Shown here piece by piece: positions 50,992 to 60,580 of a stretch of 64,000 bases of DNA. The stretch lies in contig NZ_BSNS01000011.1 of NCBI RefSeq assembly GCF_030160115.1, positions 124,001 through 188,000 on the forward strand, in the 5' to 3' direction. The translations under genes and the position numbers were made by a program. Origin of the DNA: Devosia nitrariae (GTDB lineage Bacteria > Pseudomonadota > Alphaproteobacteria > Rhizobiales > Devosiaceae). Within the stretch, counting starts at the first letter, position 1; the number at the start of each line of letters is the position of its first letter. The notes under the pieces are model-generated. The model was not told where the DNA came from. It ran no database searches and worked only from the letters and a program-made list of their open reading frames with translations.

Positions 50992-53403
50992 TTGGGACCT
51001 TCGCTAGACGTGAGTGTCATTCTTGTCGCGATCGCCCCGTTTCTGGCGGCTGCTCTGGCGCCTGCGGTGCATCGGTTCACCGGGGCCTTTGCCGGCTGGT
51101 TCCTTGCCATCGTGCCGGCGGCGATCTTTCTTTTCCTTTTCGGCTTCCTCGATGAGGTCGCCGGCGGCGAACCGGTCAGGGCAAGCATCGATTGGGTGCC
51201 GTCCTACGGCATCGGGCTTTCGTTCCTGATCGACGGCCTCAGTCTCACTTTCGCGCTGATGATCTCGGGGGTCGGCACGCTGATCATCGTCTACTCGGGT
51301 GCCTATCTCGCCGGCCATCCACATCAGGGCCGGTTCCTCGGCTTCATGCTGGCCTTCATGGGCGCCATGCTCGGCCTCGTGCTTGCCGACAACATGCTGG
51401 CGCTTTACGCCTTCTGGGAGCTGACGTCGGTCTCTTCCTTCCTGCTCATCGGCTTCGATCACGCCCGCCAAGCCGCGCGCCGCGCTGCTATCCAGGCGCT
51501 GGTGGTCACCAATCTCGGCGGCCTAGCGCTGCTCCTGGGGGCGCTGATGGTCCAGCATCTGACCGGCCAGTGGGACCTGTCCGGAGTGCGCGAGACCGGC
51601 GACCTGATGCGCTTAAGCCCGTTCTACGCGCCGGTGCTGGTGCTCTTTCTGCTGGCCGCCTTCTCCAAATCCGCGCAGTTCCCGCTGCATTTCTGGCTGC
51701 CCAACGCGATGGAGGCACCCACCCCCGTCTCGGCCTTCCTGCACTCGGCCACCATGGTGCAGGCCGGCGTCTATCTCCTGGCGCGCATGACACCGATCCT
51801 GGGCGAGACGCAAGCCTGGATGGCAACGCTTACCGTTTTCGGCGGCGTGACGCTCGTTTGGGGCGGGTTCAGCGCCCTCAAGCAGATCGACCTGAAGCAG
51901 ATGTTGGCGTCAACGACAATCGCCTCGCTCGGCCTTCTTGTCCTGTTGATCGGGCAGGGGAGTGAAGCCGCGATCGCCGCCATGGTCGTCTATTTCGTCG
52001 CCCACGCTTTCTATAAGGCCGGCCTCTTCCTCATGGTCGGGGTCCTCGACCACGGAACCGGCACCCGCGACCTGACTGCGCTTGGCGGGCTGATGCGCAA
52101 GATGCCGGTGAGTTTTGTCGCCGCCGTCCTTTCCGGCGTCTCCATGGTCGGACTGCCGCTGACGGTCGGCTACCTTGCCAAGGAGGAGATGTATCTCGGG
52201 CTCGCTCATGCCGATCCCTCGAGCATTCTCGTTCTCCTCGTCGTCGTTGCCGGCAACGCGCTGCTTGCCGCCGTCGGTATCGCCATTGCCATGCGCCCCT
52301 TTACCGGCGCGACGGTCGAGACGCCCGTGCCCGCCCACGAGGGCTCGTTCGGCCTTGTCCTGGGGCCGCTGGTGCTCGGCCTTCTCGGAATAGGCGTCGC
52401 CCTTGCGACGGCTTGGTTCGGTCACGACATCCTTGAACCGGCCGGGACCGCCATCCTTGCCGAGCCGGTGGAAAGCCACCTGACGCTCGCCCTCGACCTC
52501 GGCTCCATCCTCTTCTGGCTCTCGCTGCTGACCTGGGCCCTTGGCGCCGCCGTCTATTACCAGCTCGACGCCCTGCGGGCGCTGCTGCGCCGGGCCGACG
52601 CCGTCATCGGCTGGACGTTCGACAAGGGGTTCGATGTCCTGATGTTTGGCCTTGTCCGTATGGCAGGGGCAGTGACGCGCTTCCTGCATCACGGACGGCT
52701 GGAGGTCTATCTCGTCGTCGTCTTCTCGTTCTTCGCCATCGCCCTTCTTGCCCCGTGGCTGACGCTCGGCGGGCTCGAGAGGCTGATGCCGCCGTCGGCC
52801 CTCGGAACGTGGGCAGCGCAATGGTCCTGGTCGGACCTGACCGTCTACGAATGGGCAGTGGTTGCCATCGCCATCATCGGGCTGGTCGCACTGGTGATTG
52901 CGCAGAACCGGCTGGTCGCCATCCTCTCGCTCGGGGTTCAGGGCATCGCGGTCGCTATGCTCTTCCTGCTCTTCGGCGCGCCGGATCTGAGCTTTACCCA
53001 GTTCATGGTCGAGATCCTTTCCGTTGTCGTCCTCACCCTGGTGATGACGCGGCTCAAGCTGGACGAGCGCGACCACCGGCCGTTCGAGGACGCGCTACGC
53101 GATGGAACCATCGCCGTCCTCTGCGGCCTGGGCGTTACTCTGCTGCTCTCGACGATCCTGACCGGCCGGCTCGACAACGAGCTCAGCGGCGTCTTCCTTG
53201 CGACCAGTGTGCCGATTGCCCATGGCCATAACGTCGTCAACGTCATCCTTGTCGACTATCGCGGCTTCGATACGCTCGGCGAGATCAGCGTCGTCATGGC
53301 CGCCGGCATCGCCATCCTGGCGCTCATCCGCGGCCAGCGCGGTGCTGGCCGGATACCGCTCCCGCCGGCCCGTAGCGAGCGGATCAAGGGGATGGTGCGA
53401 TGA
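50992..53403 (+). CDS. mnhA: Na+/H+ antiporter subunit A
   Basis: The 803-residue subunit is the largest of the Mnh/Mrp cation/proton antiporter and is related to NuoL. It has about 20 membrane segments, the proton-channel core ([50 protein letters not shown]) and the C-terminal MrpA extension with the [18 protein letters not shown] domain. The start is uncertain. TTG at 50992, with AGGAG 11 bases upstream, is preferred over GTG at 51011. It heads the seven-gene mnhABCDEFG operon. Confidence 0.93.
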   Translation: MGPSLDVSVILVAIAPFLAAALAPAVHRFTGAFAGWFLAIVPAAIFLFLFGFLDEVAGGEPVRASIDWVPSYGIGLSFLIDGLSLTFALMISGVGTLIIVYSGAYLAGHPHQGRFLGFMLAFMGAMLGLVLADNMLALYAFWELTSVSSFLLIGFDHARQAARRAAIQALVVTNLGGLALLLGALMVQHLTGQWDLSGVRETGDLMRLSPFYAPVLVLFLLAAFSKSAQFPLHFWLPNAMEAPTPVSAFLHSATMVQAGVYLLARMTPILGETQAWMATLTVFGGVTLVWGGFSALKQIDLKQMLASTTIASLGLLVLLIGQGSEAAIAAMVVYFVAHAFYKAGLFLMVGVLDHGTGTRDLTALGGLMRKMPVSFVAAVLSGVSMVGLPLTVGYLAKEEMYLGLAHADPSSILVLLVVVAGNALLAAVGIAIAMRPFTGATVETPVPAHEGSFGLVLGPLVLGLLGIGVALATAWFGHDILEPAGTAILAEPVESHLTLALDLGSILFWLSLLTWALGAAVYYQLDALRALLRRADAVIGWTFDKGFDVLMFGLVRMAGAVTRFLHHGRLEVYLVVVFSFFAIALLAPWLTLGGLERLMPPSALGTWAAQWSWSDLTVYEWAVVAIAIIGLVALVIAQNRLVAILSLGVQGIAVAMLFLLFGAPDLSFTQFMVEILSVVVLTLVMTRLKLDERDHRPFEDALRDGTIAVLCGLGVTLLLSTILTGRLDNELSGVFLATSVPIAHGHNVVNVILVDYRGFDTLGEISVVMAAGIAILALIRGQRGAGRIPLPPARSERIKGMVR

Positions 53404-53831
53404 ACACCGTCATATTCCGGACCATCGCGCCGCTGATCGTCGCCGTTATGGTGGTTTTCTCGGTCTATATTCTGCTGCGCGGGCACAATGAGCCGGGCGG
53501 CGGCTTCATCGGTGGGCTGATCGCGGCCTCGGCCATCGCTATTCTGGGCATGTCCTCGAGTGTGTGGGCAGTGCGTCGGGCCCTGAAATTCGATCCCCTG
53601 GCCTATGCAGGGTTTGGTGTGTTCATCGCTGGCCTCTCCGGCCTCGCCTCGCTGTTCATCGGCGCGCCGTTCATGACCAGCCTCTGGTTCTACGTCGAGC
53701 TGGGCGACACCGAGGTGGCCTTGTCGACGCCCATGGTCTTCGACATCGGGGTCTATTTCGTCGTCTTCGGCACGCTCTCGGCCGTGGCGCTGGCTCTCGA
53801 GGACGAACGCGACGAAGAGGAGATCGACTGA
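53400..53831 (+). CDS. mnhB: Na+/H+ antiporter subunit B
   Basis: The 143-residue membrane protein has four predicted membrane segments and the MnhB signature [19 protein letters not shown] near residue 22. It forms part of the proton-side module of the antiporter. Its ATG overlaps the mnhA stop by four bases, and its stop overlaps the mnhC ATG by one. Confidence 0.95.
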   Translation: MNTVIFRTIAPLIVAVMVVFSVYILLRGHNEPGGGFIGGLIAASAIAILGMSSSVWAVRRALKFDPLAYAGFGVFIAGLSGLASLFIGAPFMTSLWFYVELGDTEVALSTPMVFDIGVYFVVFGTLSAVALALEDERDEEEID

Positions 53832-54205
53832 TGGACTACATCATCGCCGGACTGATCGGCATCTTCGTGACCGTCGGCGTCTATTTCCTGCTCTCGCGTT
53901 CGGTCATCCGCATGCTCCTGGGGATCACCGTCTTCGGCAACGCCGTCAACCTCTTGATTTTCACCGGCGGACGGCTGACGCGCCAGGTGGCGCCGATCGT
54001 GCCGGAAGGCGCCGAGACCATCGCGGGAGCGGCCAACCCGCTGCCGCAGGCGCTGGTGCTCACAGCCATCGTCATCGGCTTTGCCATGTTCATCTTCCTA
54101 CTGGTCCTGGCCTTCCGCACCTACCAGTCGCTCGACGCCGACAACACGGACAACATGCGGCTGGCCGAACCCGAGGGCGGCTGCCGGCCGCCGCTGAGCT
54201 ACTGA
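53831..54205 (+). CDS. mnhC: Na+/H+ antiporter subunit C
   Basis: The 124-residue protein is the NuoK-like subunit, with three membrane segments (residues 4 to 24, 28 to 47 and 75 to 100) and the family pattern LGITVFGNAVNLLIF and NPLPQALVLTAIVIGFA. The ATG overlaps the mnhB stop by one base. A longer frame running through mnhB is spurious. Confidence 0.95.
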   Translation: MDYIIAGLIGIFVTVGVYFLLSRSVIRMLLGITVFGNAVNLLIFTGGRLTRQVAPIVPEGAETIAGAANPLPQALVLTAIVIGFAMFIFLLVLAFRTYQSLDADNTDNMRLAEPEGGCRPPLSY

Positions 54206-55821
54206 TGGAAACTGAAGCCAACCTTCCCCAGGCCATGATCGAGACCGCCACCGCCGCGGCCGACTGGGTGATCGTGCTGCCGATGGCGCTTGCATTGATG
54301 GGCGCTGCGCTCCTGCTGATGGCGCGCCGTACCCGCTCCTTCCATGCCGGCTTCGCGCTGCTCGTTGTGGCTGCCATCATCGCCTGTGAGGCGACGCTCT
54401 TCGTACGGGTGATGGCCGACGGACCGGTGTCCATGACTATGGGCCGATGGCTGCCGCCGTTCGGCATCAGCTTCACCGCCGATCTTTTCGGTACCGCGTT
54501 CGCCCTGACCTCGGCGGCAGTCACTTTCGTGGTCATCTTCTACATGCAGATGGATCACTCGGCGGGGGACAATCGCGACGGCCAGTTCGCGATGGTGCTG
54601 CTGCTGCTGGCCGGTGTTACCGGCTCGTTCCTTACCGGCGACTTCTTCAACATGTACGTCTGGTTCGAGGTGATGCTGATCGCGTCCTTTGGGCTTGTGG
54701 TGCTGGGCGGGCGCGGCCTGCAGCTCGATGGCGCGGTCAAATACGGCTTCCTCAACTTCCTCGCCACCACTTTCTTCCTTCTGGCGCTGGGCCTGACCTA
54801 TGCCCTGCTCGGCACGCTCAATATGGCCGATATCATCGGTAAGGCAGAACAGGCCGATCCGGCCGCACTCGCCGGTATTGCCGCCCTGCTGGTGCTCGCC
54901 TTCGGCATGAAGGCGGCCGCTTTCCCGGTCAACGCGTGGCTACCCGCCTCCTACCACACGCCGCCGGCGGCGGTTTCGGCCCTTTTTGCCGGCCTTCTGA
55001 CCAAGGTCGGCATCTTTGCGCTGATGCGTGCCATGGTGATGCTCTTTCCGTCGAGCCGTGACCTGCTCGAACCCGTGCTGGCCGCCGCGGCCATCGCAAC
55101 GCTCGTCATCGCCCCGCTCGGCGCCATCGCTGAAACGAACCTGCGCCGCGCCATGGGGTTCATCGTCATCGGCGGTATCGGCGTCGTGCTCTCGGGCATC
55201 GCGATCCCGACGCCCTCGGGAGTCGCGGGTTCGGGCTTCTATATCTTCCATGCGATCCTCACGATGGCGGCGCTCTACCTCGTTGCGGGGCTTGTCGAGA
55301 AGGTGACGGGTGAGACCGACAGCCGGCGCATGGGCGGCATCTATGCAGCCAACTCACCGCTTTCCATACTCTTCTTCGTCGTCGTGCTGGCGGCCGCCGG
55401 CGTGCCGCCATTCCTCGGCTTCTGGCCAAAGCTCCTGCTGATCGAAGCCGGCCTCGAGCGCACCGACCTCAGGGTAGCGGGCGGCCCGGCTGACTGGACC
55501 GGCCTTGCCATGGCCGGCGCGCTGATCGTCAACGCCTGGCTGACGCTCATCGCCGGCACCCGGCTGTGGGCGCACATCTTCTGGCGCGCGGGTAGCGAAG
55601 GAGCCCAGTCCGAATACCAGCCGGTTGCGGTGCGCGCCTTGTCGGTGCGCGAGGGCTGGCTGGGATGGGGGGCGACAGCGGTGCTGGTCGGCGCTATCGT
55701 CGCTGCCGGGCTCTGGCCCGATTTCGCCTTCCAGACGGCTCGTGCCGCCGCCGCAGACTTCATCGATCCGTCGCGTTACGTTGCCGCGGTCGGCCTCGCA
55801 ACCGGGAGTGGGGCGCCATGA
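54205..55821 (+). CDS. mnhD: Na+/H+ antiporter subunit D
   Basis: The 538-residue NuoN/NuoM-like subunit has about 14 membrane segments. It shows the conserved proton-path motifs GDFFNMYVWFEVMLIASFGL, containing the key glutamate, and FPVNAWLPASYHTPPAAVSALFAGLLTKVGIFAL, containing the lysine. It pairs with MnhA to drive cation exchange against protons. It overlaps mnhC by one base and mnhE by four. Confidence 0.95.
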   Translation: METEANLPQAMIETATAAADWVIVLPMALALMGAALLLMARRTRSFHAGFALLVVAAIIACEATLFVRVMADGPVSMTMGRWLPPFGISFTADLFGTAFALTSAAVTFVVIFYMQMDHSAGDNRDGQFAMVLLLLAGVTGSFLTGDFFNMYVWFEVMLIASFGLVVLGGRGLQLDGAVKYGFLNFLATTFFLLALGLTYALLGTLNMADIIGKAEQADPAALAGIAALLVLAFGMKAAAFPVNAWLPASYHTPPAAVSALFAGLLTKVGIFALMRAMVMLFPSSRDLLEPVLAAAAIATLVIAPLGAIAETNLRRAMGFIVIGGIGVVLSGIAIPTPSGVAGSGFYIFHAILTMAALYLVAGLVEKVTGETDSRRMGGIYAANSPLSILFFVVVLAAAGVPPFLGFWPKLLLIEAGLERTDLRVAGGPADWTGLAMAGALIVNAWLTLIAGTRLWAHIFWRAGSEGAQSEYQPVAVRALSVREGWLGWGATAVLVGAIVAAGLWPDFAFQTARAAAADFIDPSRYVAAVGLATGSGAP

Positions 55822-56306
55822 ACATCCTGCTGCTGACCCTGGTCCTGGCATTCATCTGGGCGACGATCACCGGCACCTTCGGGCTGCTCAACCTGTTGCT
55901 GGGCGCTGCGGTCGGCTTCGCGGCGCTCTTTATCCTGCGCGCCTACCTGGCGCCGCCGCGCGCCTTGCGCCAGATCCGGCGGCTGCTCTCGCTAATGGGG
56001 CTCTTTCTCTACCAGCTGCTGCTGAGCGCCGTGCGCGTCGCCGCGATCGTCGTGCGCCCGAACATGCGCGAGACCCTGCGCCCCGCCATCATCGCCGTGC
56101 CGCTCGACGTCAAATCCAACGCCGAAATCACCTTGCTCGCCAATCTGATCACGCTGACGCCTGGAACGCTGAGCACGGTCATCTCGGAAGACAAGAGCAA
56201 GCTCTTCGTCCACGTCATTACGCTCGAATCCCGGGAGGCGCTGATCGCCGACATCAAGGACGGCTTCGAGAAGAAGGTCATCGAGGTGTTCTCCAATGAC
56301 GGGTAG
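55818..56306 (+). CDS. mnhE: Na+/H+ antiporter subunit E
   Basis: The 162-residue subunit has two or three N-terminal membrane segments and a cytoplasmic C-terminal domain with the conserved [12 protein letters not shown]. MnhE helps assemble the antiporter and line its cation route. The ATG at 55818 overlaps the mnhD stop. Its stop lies 11 bases inside mnhF. Confidence 0.94.
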   Translation: MNILLLTLVLAFIWATITGTFGLLNLLLGAAVGFAALFILRAYLAPPRALRQIRRLLSLMGLFLYQLLLSAVRVAAIVVRPNMRETLRPAIIAVPLDVKSNAEITLLANLITLTPGTLSTVISEDKSKLFVHVITLESREALIADIKDGFEKKVIEVFSNDG

Positions 56307-56622
56307 CGAAGCTCTGTCGCTGGCCACGCTGATCGGCCTCATCGTCCTCAGCCTCGCCATGGTCCTTGTTATCGTGCGCATCGTCATCGGCCCGACCTTG
56401 CCGGATCGGGTGCTCGCGCTCGATGCGCTGACGACGGTGGCGCTCGGATTCGTCTGCGTCATCGCCGTGCGCACAGGACTGATGCTCTACCTCGACATCG
56501 CGATCGCGCTTGCCCTCTTGGGGTTCCTCGCGACGGTCGCGCTTGCCCGCTATATCCTCGCGCGAGCCGCCGGCGACGGCGCTAGTAGCGGTATCTTGAA
56601 CAGCAAGGAGTCCAGACAATGA
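56296..56622 (+). CDS. mnhF: Na+/H+ antiporter subunit F
   Basis: The 108-residue membrane protein has three segments and the MnhF signature [20 protein letters not shown]. It overlaps mnhE by 11 bases and mnhG by four. GC content and codon use still match the upstream operon. Confidence 0.93.
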   Translation: MTGSEALSLATLIGLIVLSLAMVLVIVRIVIGPTLPDRVLALDALTTVALGFVCVIAVRTGLMLYLDIAIALALLGFLATVALARYILARAAGDGASSGILNSKESRQ

Positions 56623-56963
56623 TCGTGATCATCCAGTATCTGGCGGCAGCGTTAATCCTTGTCGGCTCTATATTTGCTCTTCTGGCATCCATCGGCGTAC
56701 TTCGTCTGCCTGACCTTTATACCCGCATGCATGCAGCCTCGAAGGCTGGCGCAGTGGGTGCCGGTTTCATTTTGATAGCAATTGCCTTGTTATCGAACGA
56801 TATACCGATTATCTTACGGGCCCTGGCTGGTTTCTTCTTTTTGCTGTTGACGACGCCAGTTTCTGCGCACCTTCTAGCCCAAGCTAGTTGGCGCGCTGGT
56901 TACAAACCGGCCGCTTCCACGGTGATCAACGATCTGGATGCTGAAATTCAGTCACATTCGTAG
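56619..56963 (+). CDS. mnhG: Na+/H+ antiporter subunit G
   Basis: The 114-residue subunit has three membrane segments and the MnhG motif [25 protein letters not shown]. Its protein is normal, but from about base 56650 the codon use changes sharply. A- and T-ending codons such as TTA, ATA and CTT become frequent, unlike mnhA to mnhF. The shift continues through the non-coding DNA to mucR. This may reflect recombination with a related allele. It ends the operon, with no clear terminator. Confidence 0.92.
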   Translation: MIVIIQYLAAALILVGSIFALLASIGVLRLPDLYTRMHAASKAGAVGAGFILIAIALLSNDIPIILRALAGFFFLLLTTPVSAHLLAQASWRAGYKPAASTVINDLDAEIQSHS

Positions 56964-57094
56964 TGAATGATAAGAAAAGGAAGGGTTGGGGAAACAACTT
57001 CTGCAGCTTGCATTGGCTGTGGAAGAACATTACGAATCACCGGTCGCGTGTCTGCCTCCCTGCGTGACTATCAAGAATAATGAAAGGTTGAGAT

Positions 57095-57517
57095 ATGAGT
57101 GACCCCGTTGGCACGGCGCCTGTATTCGATAGCGATCTGATAGAACTCAGTACCGAGATCGTGTCGGCCTATGTCAGCCACAATGCCGTCAGCCCGACGG
57201 ACTTGCCCAAGCTGATCTCGGAAGTGCATACGGCGCTGCGCGCCCTGCAGGGCAACGAGACGCCTGCGCCCGTCGAAGAGCTCAAGCCCGCTGTGCCGGT
57301 GCGCAAGTCGGTCACCCCCGACTACATCGTGTGCCTGGAAGACGGCAAGAAGTTCAAATCGCTGAAGCGCCACCTGCGCACCCACTACAACCTTTCGCCC
57401 GAGGAATATCGGGAGAAGTGGGGTCTGCCGGCAGACTATCCGATGGTTGCGCCCAATTATTCGGCTACTCGCTCGAAGCTCGCCAAGGACAACGGCCTCG
57501 GCCGCAAGGCTGGCTGA
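57095..57517 (+). CDS. mucR: MucR/Ros-family zinc-finger regulator
   Basis: The 140-residue protein is a prokaryotic zinc-finger regulator with the Ros-type finger Cys80-x2-Asp83-x9-His93-x3-His97 ([22 protein letters not shown]), flanked by an N-terminal oligomerisation region. MucR acts as an H-NS-like gene silencer at AT-rich promoters and controls exopolysaccharide, motility and cell-cycle genes in Hyphomicrobiales. The 130 bases upstream are AT-rich, fitting autoregulation. GAAAGG lies eight bases before the ATG and a strong terminator follows. Confidence 0.95.
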   Translation: MSDPVGTAPVFDSDLIELSTEIVSAYVSHNAVSPTDLPKLISEVHTALRALQGNETPAPVEELKPAVPVRKSVTPDYIVCLEDGKKFKSLKRHLRTHYNLSPEEYREKWGLPADYPMVAPNYSATRSKLAKDNGLGRKAG

Positions 57518-57583
57518 CCAAGCACGTTCCATACGGACCGGTAGGGCCGAGCCGGCCCGTTTGCGGACTTAGGCCTACAGAAC

Positions 57584-57607
57584 GGCCGCCCATGGGGCGG
57601 CCTTTTT
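57584..57607 (+). terminator. Intrinsic terminator of mucR
   Basis: GGCCGCCC and GGGCGGCC form a perfect eight-base stem with a three-base loop, followed by TTTTT on the plus strand, 67 bases after the mucR stop. Confidence 0.9.
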
Positions 57608-57632
57608 GTTATTTCGACAAACGTGTGCGAGG

Positions 57633-58064
57633 CTAGCTCAGAGCGGCGGCGGCTTCGGTACGAATGCGGTTGACCATGGCGACCAGGCCATTGGAGCGCT
57701 GCGTGGTCAAATGTTCGCGCAGACCCATCTCGTCGAAAAGGGCGACGGCGTCGGTGCCGGCGATCTCTTCGAGCGGCCGGCCCGAGTAGAGCGCCAGGAG
57801 CACGGCCACCAGACCCTGGACGATCATGGCATCGGACTCGCCGCGATAGACGAGAGCAGGGCGCCCGTCCGGCGCTTGCGACTTCTCAGAGACGAGCCAA
57901 ACCTGTGAGACGCAGCCGTTGACCTTGTTCTGTGGCGTACGGTCGGCCGGATCGAGCTTGGGCAGGGCCTGGCCGAGCTCGATGAGATAGCGGTACCGAT
58001 CCTCCCAATCGTCGAGGAACGAAAGGTTTTCGGCAATGTCCTGAAAGGCGGTCGGATCGCTCAT
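57633..58064 (-). CDS. sufE: SufE-family cysteine desulfurase activator
   Basis: The 143-residue protein has the SufE fold with the sulfur-accepting Cys51 in NKVNGCVSQVW. SufE takes sulfane sulfur from SufS during Fe-S cluster assembly. No suf genes adjoin. GTG at 58070 is an alternative start, but the ATG at 58064 matches the family. Confidence 0.92.
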   Translation of the reverse strand: MSDPTAFQDIAENLSFLDDWEDRYRYLIELGQALPKLDPADRTPQNKVNGCVSQVWLVSEKSQAPDGRPALVYRGESDAMIVQGLVAVLLALYSGRPLEEIAGTDAVALFDEMGLREHLTTQRSNGLVAMVNRIRTEAAAALS

Positions 58065-58117
58065 GTCCACTATTTAGTGGATGGCTGCCGCCATTTCCAG
58101 TCGCGAGGCGGTTCGAT

Positions 58118-58393
58118 TCAGCCGGCGCGTTCCGGTCGCGGCCGGGGCAGGGGCACGGGAGCCGCGGCGGGGACCGACGGTGCCGAATCGGCAATGGCGG
58201 CGGCGATGACCGCCTTGCCGCCGACGCAGGCGAGCGAGTCACAGTCCTCGGCCGTGAGGCTCTGGGCAATCACCTGCCGGCCCGCCGAAAGCGCCTGGTT
58301 CGAGAGATCGCCAGCGGCCTTGTCGAGGTCAATGCCGGGTTTGATGACGAGAAAGGCGACCGTGAGCCAGAAGGCTGAGCGTACGAGAAACAT
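58118..58393 (-). CDS. DUF5330 small membrane protein
   Basis: The 91-residue protein has one N-terminal membrane segment (residues 3 to 20) and a Pro/Ala-rich tail, with two Cys in EDCDSLACVGG. It resembles the DUF5330 family of Hyphomicrobiales, whose function is unknown. GGAAAG precedes the ATG at 58393. It lies 53 bases upstream of sufE on the same strand. Confidence 0.72.
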   Translation of the reverse strand: MFLVRSAFWLTVAFLVIKPGIDLDKAAGDLSNQALSAGRQVIAQSLTAEDCDSLACVGGKAVIAAAIADSAPSVPAAAPVPLPRPRPERAG

Positions 58394-58646
58394 GGGTCTT
58401 TCCAACATTGCAAAGCTCGCATTCGCAAGGCTAGGCGCGGGTCATTAAACTGCGCTCGCGGATTTAGATAAAATTTGAAGCAAATACCACCGGTGTCCTT
58501 TGGCCGGGCAAGGTCTTGTTTACGCTAAACCGAGAAACCGCGCCTCTCGGGGCCGCAGGATCGGGTGTCGGCGGCTGCCACTTAATCGTGTCTTAGGTGT
58601 TCGCCAGCCACCGTTGTGGAAGCAGACCCGAAGCATATTCGGGCGT

Positions 58647-58750
58647 AGAGCGGGATGCGAAAAAGTGGGAACCGGTTTTTCGCGAACAATCCCGCGACAG
58701 CAAAAGGTTAGAGCGCGCGATTTGATTCCATCAAATCGCACCGCGCTCTA
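58647..58750. repeat. Dispersed intergenic repeat, copy B
   Basis: The block AGAGCGGGATGCGAAAAAG, GTGGGAACCGGTTTTTCGCG, CCCGCGACAGC and AGAGCGCGCGATTTGATTCC matches 50765-50876 and ends in a clear palindrome (TTGATTCCATCAAA). The 369 bases between the DUF5330 and kinase genes hold nothing else recognisable apart from promoters. Confidence 0.8.
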
Positions 58751-58762
58751 GGCGTCGGGGCA

Positions 58763-60580
58763 GTGAGTTTTAGTGCAATGGGTAGGCTTTTCTCTTTCCG
58801 CGCAAGCAAAGAGATGTCGCCGGCAACCGCCGGAAGCGGCCATCGTCCCGATGCCATGCGCCGCGCCGCATTGGCCGACAATGCGTGGACGTTCATCGTG
58901 CTTGCGGCCCTTGCCATGCCCTTCGCGGTCCACACACTGCTCAGCGGCAGCATCCTGCCGTTGACGCTTGCCGCCCTCTTCCTCTTCGGCGGTGCAGGCT
59001 CGCTCGCTCTCAACCGCAGCCACAAATACGCGCACGCTGCCACCAGCCAGGTCGCCACGATCATGGCGGGTGGCGCCGTGCTGGCGGCTGCCGATCCGCA
59101 CTTGGCCGATTTCGGCCTGGCAACCGCGGTGCTCGGCCCCGTTCTCGCCTCACTGCTGGCCGACGGCCCGCTACGCCGGCTGAGCTGGGTTGCGTTCGGC
59201 GTCATCGTCATCGCTAGTTTTGCCCTGGCCGACCTCACCCTTCCGGTCGACCCGGATATTGCCACGCATCCCGGTTTCGTCACCCTGCTGGCTGCCGCCC
59301 TCGTCGTTGCCCTTTCGGCCAACCGCATCAACCGCGCCTACGAAGTCTACGACAAGCGGCAGGTGGCTGCTTACCGGCACCTCATCGAGCACGTGCAGGA
59401 CGGCGTGATGCGCTTCTCGGAGGAGGGGGAGCTCGTCTACGCCTCGCCCTCGTGCGAGACCGTCTTCGGCTGCCGGCGGTACGAGCTGACGGGCAAAGCG
59501 CTCGGTGAGCGTGTCCACGTCGCCGACCGCCCAGCCTATCTCACCGCCTTCGCCGATGCCAGCCGGGGCGGGACGCCCCGGACCATCGAAGTGCGCATAC
59601 GGCGCGACCGCCCGGGCGAGAGCCCCAGCGTGCCGCGATACTTCTGGTCGGAAGTCGGCTTTTCGCCGATCGCCGAAGCCGGTGGCCACAAGGAGCGTTT
59701 CGAGGTCGTTGCGCTCATCCGCGACATCACCGAACGCAAGGACCAGGAGGCAGAAGCGCGTGAGGCCCGCAAGGCCGCCGAACAGGAATCGGGTGCCAAG
59801 TCCAGATTCCTGGCGACCATCGGCCATGAACTGCGCACCCCTCTCAACGCAGTCGTCGGCTTTTCCGAGATGATGATGCAGGGCATCGGCGGCGAACCGA
59901 GCCCGACCCACCGTGAATATGCCGGGCTCATTCATCAGAGCGGCAAGCATCTGCTCGAGGTCGTCGGCATGCTCCTCGACATGTCGCGGCTCGAGGCAGG
60001 CAAGTTCGAGCTGCAGACCGATACGATTACGCCCGAAATCCTGATCGAGCCGAGCTTCGGGATCGTCGAGGCCCTGGCGCGCGAGCGCGGCACGACGCTC
60101 AAGACCGAGATCGTGCGGCCGCTGCCCGTCCTCGTTGCCGATGAGCGCGCCTGCCGGCAGATTCTCATCAACCTCTTGTCGAACGCCATCAAGTTTTCCC
60201 ATGCGGGGAGCACCGTGGCCGTCTCCATGAAGCGGCAAGGCCAGGACCTTAACATCTCGGTCAGCGACCGGGGGATCGGCATGGATGCGAGCACCATCGC
60301 ACGCATCGGCGAACCCTTCTTCCAGGCCAATGGCGGCCTCGACCGCCGGCATGAAGGCACGGGTCTCGGGCTGTCGATCGTCAAGGGACTGGTCGAGCTG
60401 CACGGGGGAACGCTGCGCGCGATTTCGGAAGTGGGTGTCGGCACCACCGTCACCGTGTTGCTGCCCTTAAACGGTCCGGCAAGGAAAGTGTTGGAAACTG
60501 CGCCGGTCGCGACCTTGCATCGTGAGTCGGCGGCCACGCAAACGACCCCATGGCAAGACGAAAAAAGAAAAGCTCTATGA
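58763..60580 (+). CDS. PAS-domain sensor histidine kinase
   Basis: The 605-residue membrane kinase has about six N-terminal membrane segments (residues 40 to 190) and a PAS domain (about 205 to 325, starting AAYRHLIEHVQDGVMRFSEEG). A HisKA domain with phosphorylated His355 (GHELRTPLNAVVGFSEM) is followed by a HATPase domain with N box (ILINLLSNAIKFS), G1 (DRGIGMD) and G2 (GTGLGLSIVKGL). It resembles the PleC/DivJ group of alphaproteobacterial cell-cycle kinases, but that link is only by architecture. It starts at GTG 58763 or ATG 58778. No response regulator adjoins. Confidence 0.88.
   Translation: MSFSAMGRLFSFRASKEMSPATAGSGHRPDAMRRAALADNAWTFIVLAALAMPFAVHTLLSGSILPLTLAALFLFGGAGSLALNRSHKYAHAATSQVATIMAGGAVLAAADPHLADFGLATAVLGPVLASLLADGPLRRLSWVAFGVIVIASFALADLTLPVDPDIATHPGFVTLLAAALVVALSANRINRAYEVYDKRQVAAYRHLIEHVQDGVMRFSEEGELVYASPSCETVFGCRRYELTGKALGERVHVADRPAYLTAFADASRGGTPRTIEVRIRRDRPGESPSVPRYFWSEVGFSPIAEAGGHKERFEVVALIRDITERKDQEAEAREARKAAEQESGAKSRFLATIGHELRTPLNAVVGFSEMMMQGIGGEPSPTHREYAGLIHQSGKHLLEVVGMLLDMSRLEAGKFELQTDTITPEILIEPSFGIVEALARERGTTLKTEIVRPLPVLVADERACRQILINLLSNAIKFSHAGSTVAVSMKRQGQDLNISVSDRGIGMDASTIARIGEPFFQANGGLDRRHEGTGLGLSIVKGLVELHGGTLRAISEVGVGTTVTVLLPLNGPARKVLETAPVATLHRESAATQTTPWQDEKRKAL

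Noticed and set aside
58763..60580. Specific naming of the histidine kinase as PleC or DivJ
   Set aside because: Architecture is similar, but the PAS and membrane regions are too variable to name the gene without a phylogeny.
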